Source: JADCRZ01 sp965200945
GTDB taxonomy: Bacteria; Bacteroidota; Bacteroidia; Chitinophagales; Chitinophagaceae
Direction: 5' to 3'
NCBI GenBank assembly: GCA_965200945.1
Contig: OZ241749.1
Location: 3,286,001-3,350,000 of the forward strand
DNA: 64,000 nucleotides
Every line of letters starts with the position of its first letter. Position 1 is the stretch's first letter. Made by a program: the position numbers and the translations under genes. This document shows positions 61,153 to 64,000 of this stretch, one piece after another. The notes under the pieces were generated by a model, which was not told the origin of the DNA, made no database searches, and saw nothing but the letters and a program-made list of their open reading frames with translations.

Positions 61153-62034
61153 CTACTGTTCCTGAAACAGGTCGGGATAGTCTGTGATGATGGCTTCGAT
61201 GCCCATCCGGCCCAGGGCACTGATCTCTTCCTTGGTGTTCACCGTCCAGGGTACCAGCTTGATCCGTTTTTCGTGGCAGTACTGTACCATCTTGGTGTTC
61301 ACCGTGCCATACAGCGGACTGTACCAGGCAGGATTGAACCCCAGCACCCCCAGGTTTTCTTCGGCGGTCTTGTTGTTGGCGGTCAGGTACGAAAGCTTCA
61401 CATCCGGGTACTGCTGGTGCATCAGGCGCAGCGGGCGAATGTCAAAAGACTGGATGACCAGCCGGTTCAGGATGTTCCGGCTTTTGCACACGTCCATCAC
61501 CAGGCGCACAAAAGCCGGCGGGGCGGGATGGTAGATATTGTCGTTGGGAGCTTCCGATTTGATCTCGATATTGAAGGAAGGCAGCGGCATCCCTTTTGAT
61601 TTCGCATACTGGTCCACCGAATCGATCAGTTCGGAGAGCAGGGGCTTGTAGGCGGGAAAATTCTGCTGTCGGGGGAAGGCCTCATTGTGCTTGCTGCCCA
61701 CATCGTATTTGCGGATCTCCGCATAATGCATCGCATACAGAATAAGGTATTTCTCTTCTGCCCGCGTTACCGGCTCCCCGGTGGGCTTCAGGGAAAGATC
61801 CGCCGAAAAATAAGGATCGTGGGAAACAAGCACCTGGCTGTCCTGCGAAATCAGCACGTCCATCTCGAGCACATCCACCCCGAGGTCAAGCGCTTTCTTC
61901 ATGGCCGGAATGGTGTTCTCCGGCATCAGTCCCCGGCAGCCGCGATGTCCCTCTTTGATCACCGGATACTGGGCCTGCAGAAACAGGCCGTTCAATAATA
62001 GCAGCAACACAGCAGGGACGAATCGCATAAGCAT
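61153..62034 (-). CDS. Glycerophosphodiester phosphodiesterase family protein
   Basis: A 293-residue secreted GDPD with a signal peptide (cleaved near LQAQY). The catalytic block is GHRGCRGLMPENTIPA with His30, Arg31, Glu39 and Asn40. VDVLEMDVLISQDSQVLVSHDPYFS provides the Glu-x-Asp and His-Asp residues that bind metal. Later blocks are FNIEIKSEAP, LVIQSFDIRPLRLMHQ, LVPWTVNTKEEISALGRMGIEAIITDYPDLF, all typical. It hydrolyses glycerophosphodiesters to alcohol and glycerol 3-phosphate. It lies 12 bases after a truncated receptor remnant on the same strand. Confidence 0.94.
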   Translation of the reverse strand: MLMRFVPAVLLLLLNGLFLQAQYPVIKEGHRGCRGLMPENTIPAMKKALDLGVDVLEMDVLISQDSQVLVSHDPYFSADLSLKPTGEPVTRAEEKYLILYAMHYAEIRKYDVGSKHNEAFPRQQNFPAYKPLLSELIDSVDQYAKSKGMPLPSFNIEIKSEAPNDNIYHPAPPAFVRLVMDVCKSRNILNRLVIQSFDIRPLRLMHQQYPDVKLSYLTANNKTAEENLGVLGFNPAWYSPLYGTVNTKMVQYCHEKRIKLVPWTVNTKEEISALGRMGIEAIITDYPDLFQEQ

Positions 62035-62046
62035 GGTGTATTCTTG

Positions 62047-62748
62047 TTAGAAACTGTACCGCAGCCCCACCTGGATCTGGAACGGATCGCCGGAAGGGTT
62101 TACGACACCTGCTGTGTTCACCCGGTAATTATACCGTTTGGCGGTGGCATCGAACGCGGGAAGGGTGGGGTCTGTTCCGACGGCAGGTATACCGATCGCA
62201 TACAGCGCCTGGTTCCCCAGCGACTTGTTGACGCCCCAGGATCTCCTGAGCAGGTTGGCAAAGTTAAAGATATCCCCTGACAGCTCAAGATTATGAGTTT
62301 TGTAAAGTCTGACCCCTTTGCTCACCCGAAGCGCGATGGTGCCATAGAAGCCGTTGAGGCCCCCATTGCGCTCGGCGATCTGGCCGGAATACTTGCTGAT
62401 AAAATCCCTGATGCTTGCGCTGGCCTGGGGGTTGCTGAAGATGGCATCCAGCCCGGTTCTTACCCGCTGGGGCACGGCCGTGCCCCAGCGGTCGAAGATG
62501 TAAGCCAGGTCGTTGGTGGCCGGCAGCAGGCCGTTATGGGTTCCACCGATGCCCGAATACCGGGCGGCGATGCTGAAGCCAAAGAAAGTAGGCAGCGTTC
62601 CATAAATCACCACCTTGTGCCTGAACTGGTTATCCGGATAGCTCATGCGGCTCAGGTCGCGCGGATCGTCTTTCACCGGCAGCGAAAGGGTGGCCGTGTT
62701 GGCCACCCTTTCGCTTAAAGGAAGTATTGTCGCGCGTATCGTTCCAGT
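62047..62748 (-). pseudogene. C-terminal remnant of a TonB-dependent receptor (Oar-like)
   Basis: Only the last 230 residues or so of a receptor remain. The homology starts abruptly nine bases after the stop of the upstream phosphatase gene (WNDTRDNTSF), then shifts frame by one base to SERVANTATLSLPVKDDPRDL. It runs through YPDNQFRHKVVIYGTLPTFFGFSIAARYSGIGG, LELSGDIFNFANLLRRSWGVNKSLG and ends IQVGLRYSF, the typical C-terminal barrel strand. A GTG within it could start a 219-residue frame, but that would lack a signal peptide, plug and most of the barrel. The N-terminal four fifths is absent, so this is a gene remnant left by a deletion or rearrangement. Confidence 0.8.
62681..62715. repeat. 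Perfect 15-bp inverted repeat at the remnant's frameshift
   Basis: AGCGAAAGGGTGGCC (62681-62695) and its exact reverse complement (62701-62715) surround GTGTT. It lies inside the receptor remnant, exactly where the frame shifts, and 40 bases after the upstream gene's stop. No U tract follows, so a terminator role is doubtful. It may have formed by templated repair of an imperfect palindrome. Confidence 0.8.
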
Positions 62749-62754
62749 GCATCC

Positions 62755-64000
62755 TTACTTCATCTCCCGCTTCACTTCCGCGAAATCCACATACTTGTAC
62801 TTTCCTAAGATTGTACGGTGCAGCTCGATCAGGTAGCTGCCTTCTTTTGTGGTGGCGGCGGCTGAAATGGTCTCGCTGCGAACGCCAGGCGTGGCTGATG
62901 AAGCCGGCTCGCTCAGCAATTCACTCATCACCCGGCCTTCCATGATGGTGGGTATGGGCAGGTGATGTATGTGCAACACCGTAGGCACCAAGTCTACATT
63001 GGAGGTGGGCAGGGTGTCGGTGTAGCCTTTTTTGAAGCTGGGGCCGGTGGCCATGAAGGCGATGTGCACTTCGTAGGGACTTAGTCCGCCATGACCTGCG
63101 ACGCCGGTAGAGAAGCTGGCGCCGGGATAGCCTGCGGCGTTCTTGCGGTCGTCCCAGTTGCTGGCGGTCAGGATGTCGCCGGCGCGATCGGGATGGTTCC
63201 AGTGGATGGCTTCGAACGAGAGGGTGCCGGGCACCCAGCCTTTCGGGTCGCCGGATTGTTTGCCTTTGGTGAAAAGGGGGCCGATCCAACCCTGCGTTTG
63301 CAGCGCCGCTACTATTTTCCGTATCCTTTCTTTGTCATGATCTTTTACATACACGGCGCCTTCCGCCACCACCACATCATCCGACACGCTGTCTTTTTTC
63401 AGCCCCTGGCGGATCAGGAAATCGGCCAGGCGCTGCCTGCCCACATAGGTCGCGAAACCATGGTCGGTGGAGACCAGGATGTTGGTCGTTGCATCGAGAT
63501 GGCGCGCTTTCAGCGAATCCAGGATGCGGCCAAACTGCTCATCCACGATCTTCAGGGCTGCCCTGGCCTGCGGAGAGCCGATGCCATACGCATGCGCGGC
63601 CCCATCGGGTTCGGAGAACCAGACCGCATTCACGAGCGGCCCTCCTTTGATGAGTCCAAATTTCATCAGTGCATCGGCTACCCAGGCATGCCCGGCCGCA
63701 TCCGCCTTGCCGCCGGTGGGTGGCGCACCAACCTCACGCACGATGCGTGCGCGGGCACTGTCGGGCAGTATCATCGTCGGGTTCACCGTTACGCCGCCGC
63801 TCACCGTATGGTTCTGCAACAGCGCCTGCCCGGTGGAGCCCGAACTGAACACCATAAACCTTTTTCCGGCCTGCTGCAACACTTGTCCCAGCGAAGCGGT
63901 GGTGGTAAGCAGGTGCCCGTGCGTGGCACTGTCGATGCGCTTCAGCTCGGAAGCCTCGCCGGTATTGAGCCCTTTCACTTTATCCACTTCGGGGAAATAA
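62755..64000 (-). CDS. Alkaline phosphatase superfamily (type I phosphodiesterase) protein, 5' end beyond window
   Basis: The C-terminal 415 residues of a phosphodiesterase/nucleotide pyrophosphatase-type enzyme; the frame is open past the right edge, so the N-terminus with the nucleophile Thr or Ser is not visible. Seen here are NAVWFSEPDGAAHAYGIGSPQ (Asp and His of the metal site), ILVSTDHGFATY (Asp-His of the second site), AGHGGLSPYEVHIAFMATGPSFKKG (the His that closes the site) and SNVDLVPTVLHIHHLPIP. Such enzymes cleave phosphodiesters or sulfate esters in the periplasm. Its stop lies nine bases from a truncated receptor gene on the same strand. Confidence 0.88.
   Translation of the reverse strand, partial: YFPEVDKVKGLNTGEASELKRIDSATHGHLLTTTASLGQVLQQAGKRFMVFSSGSTGQALLQNHTVSGGVTVNPTMILPDSARARIVREVGAPPTGGKADAAGHAWVADALMKFGLIKGGPLVNAVWFSEPDGAAHAYGIGSPQARAALKIVDEQFGRILDSLKARHLDATTNILVSTDHGFATYVGRQRLADFLIRQGLKKDSVSDDVVVAEGAVYVKDHDKERIRKIVAALQTQGWIGPLFTKGKQSGDPKGWVPGTLSFEAIHWNHPDRAGDILTASNWDDRKNAAGYPGASFSTGVAGHGGLSPYEVHIAFMATGPSFKKGYTDTLPTSNVDLVPTVLHIHHLPIPTIMEGRVMSELLSEPASSATPGVRSETISAAATTKEGSYLIELHRTILGKYKYVDFAEVKREMK

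Noticed and set aside
62047..62706. A functional 219-residue gene from a GTG start in the receptor remnant
   Set aside because: It lacks a signal peptide, plug and most of the barrel, and sits in the middle of receptor homology after a frameshift.
1..64000. tRNA or rRNA genes
   Set aside because: No cloverleaf-like stretch with a GTTCGA-type T arm and CCA end, and no rRNA core sequence, was noticed on reading. A covariance-model search would be decisive.
1..64000. CRISPR array or cas genes
   Set aside because: No regularly spaced direct repeats were seen. The repeats present are inverted and dispersed, and no Cas-like protein is encoded.
1..64000. Insertion sequences or prophage
   Set aside because: No transposase, integrase or phage structural gene is present. 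Palindromic elements may be non-autonomous, but no ends with target duplications could be shown.

Overview
The window looks like chromosomal DNA of a Bacteroidota bacterium, most likely of the Chitinophagaceae type. This is an inference from gene content: two complete SusC/SusD pairs, a type IX secretion C-terminal sorting domain, sulfatases with formylglycine motifs, a hybrid-type carbohydrate two-component system, many AraC regulators, and promoter-like TAnnTTTG boxes. No species can be named. No tRNA, rRNA, CRISPR array, transposase or phage gene was seen.

Layout. 0-8.4 kb: a 1274-residue secreted repeat protein with a sorting domain, then mostly minus-strand housekeeping or stress genes (iron-permease-like, PAP2 phosphatase, AhpD-like protein beside a Crp/Fnr regulator, a YncE-like propeller, a small secreted protein). 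8.7-20.1 kb: a carbohydrate cluster built round a LacI-family regulator, with a CBM9-like protein, SusC/SusD, an arylsulfotransferase-family lipoprotein, a diheme cytochrome c lipoprotein and a divergent GH109-like oxidoreductase-fold enzyme. Three near-identical LacI-type operators lie at its promoters. 20.3-36.5 kb: a sulfatase-rich polysaccharide utilization locus. A minus-strand operon (SusC, SusD, sulfatase, glutaminase-family protein) is divergent from a plus-strand operon (sensor kinase, separate response regulator, two sulfatases). The sensor and regulator together match a hybrid two-component system split into two genes. 36.8-41.4 kb: a serine hydrolase, a five-bladed propeller glycosidase and two tandem AraC paralogues. 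41.5-47.2 kb: a co-directional run holding an orphan protein, two secreted or anchored proteins that share a repeated domain, a DUF486 membrane protein, a frameshifted MFS transporter and an OmpR-type two-component system. 47.2-56 kb: monooxygenase-like protein, thioredoxin/peroxiredoxin pair with AraC regulator, spondin-domain lipoprotein, GH36 alpha-galactosidase, flavin-binding stress protein, CE15-like esterase. 56.4-64 kb: two decayed TonB-dependent receptor genes, one intact outer-membrane receptor, a glycerophosphodiester phosphodiesterase and an alkaline-phosphatase-superfamily gene cut by the right edge.

How it works together. Most genes serve capture (SusCD, other outer-membrane receptors), desulfation (three sulfatases), and hydrolysis (GH36, GH43-like, GH109-like, CE15-like) of complex, partly sulfated glycans, under LacI and two-component control. 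Noncoding structure is unusually rich. There are three imperfect palindromic elements sharing TGTCTGA termini, several very long perfect inverted repeats, and strong bidirectional terminators. Three transport genes are damaged by frameshifts or deletions, which suggests local gene decay, except that the transporter frameshifts could be sequencing errors.
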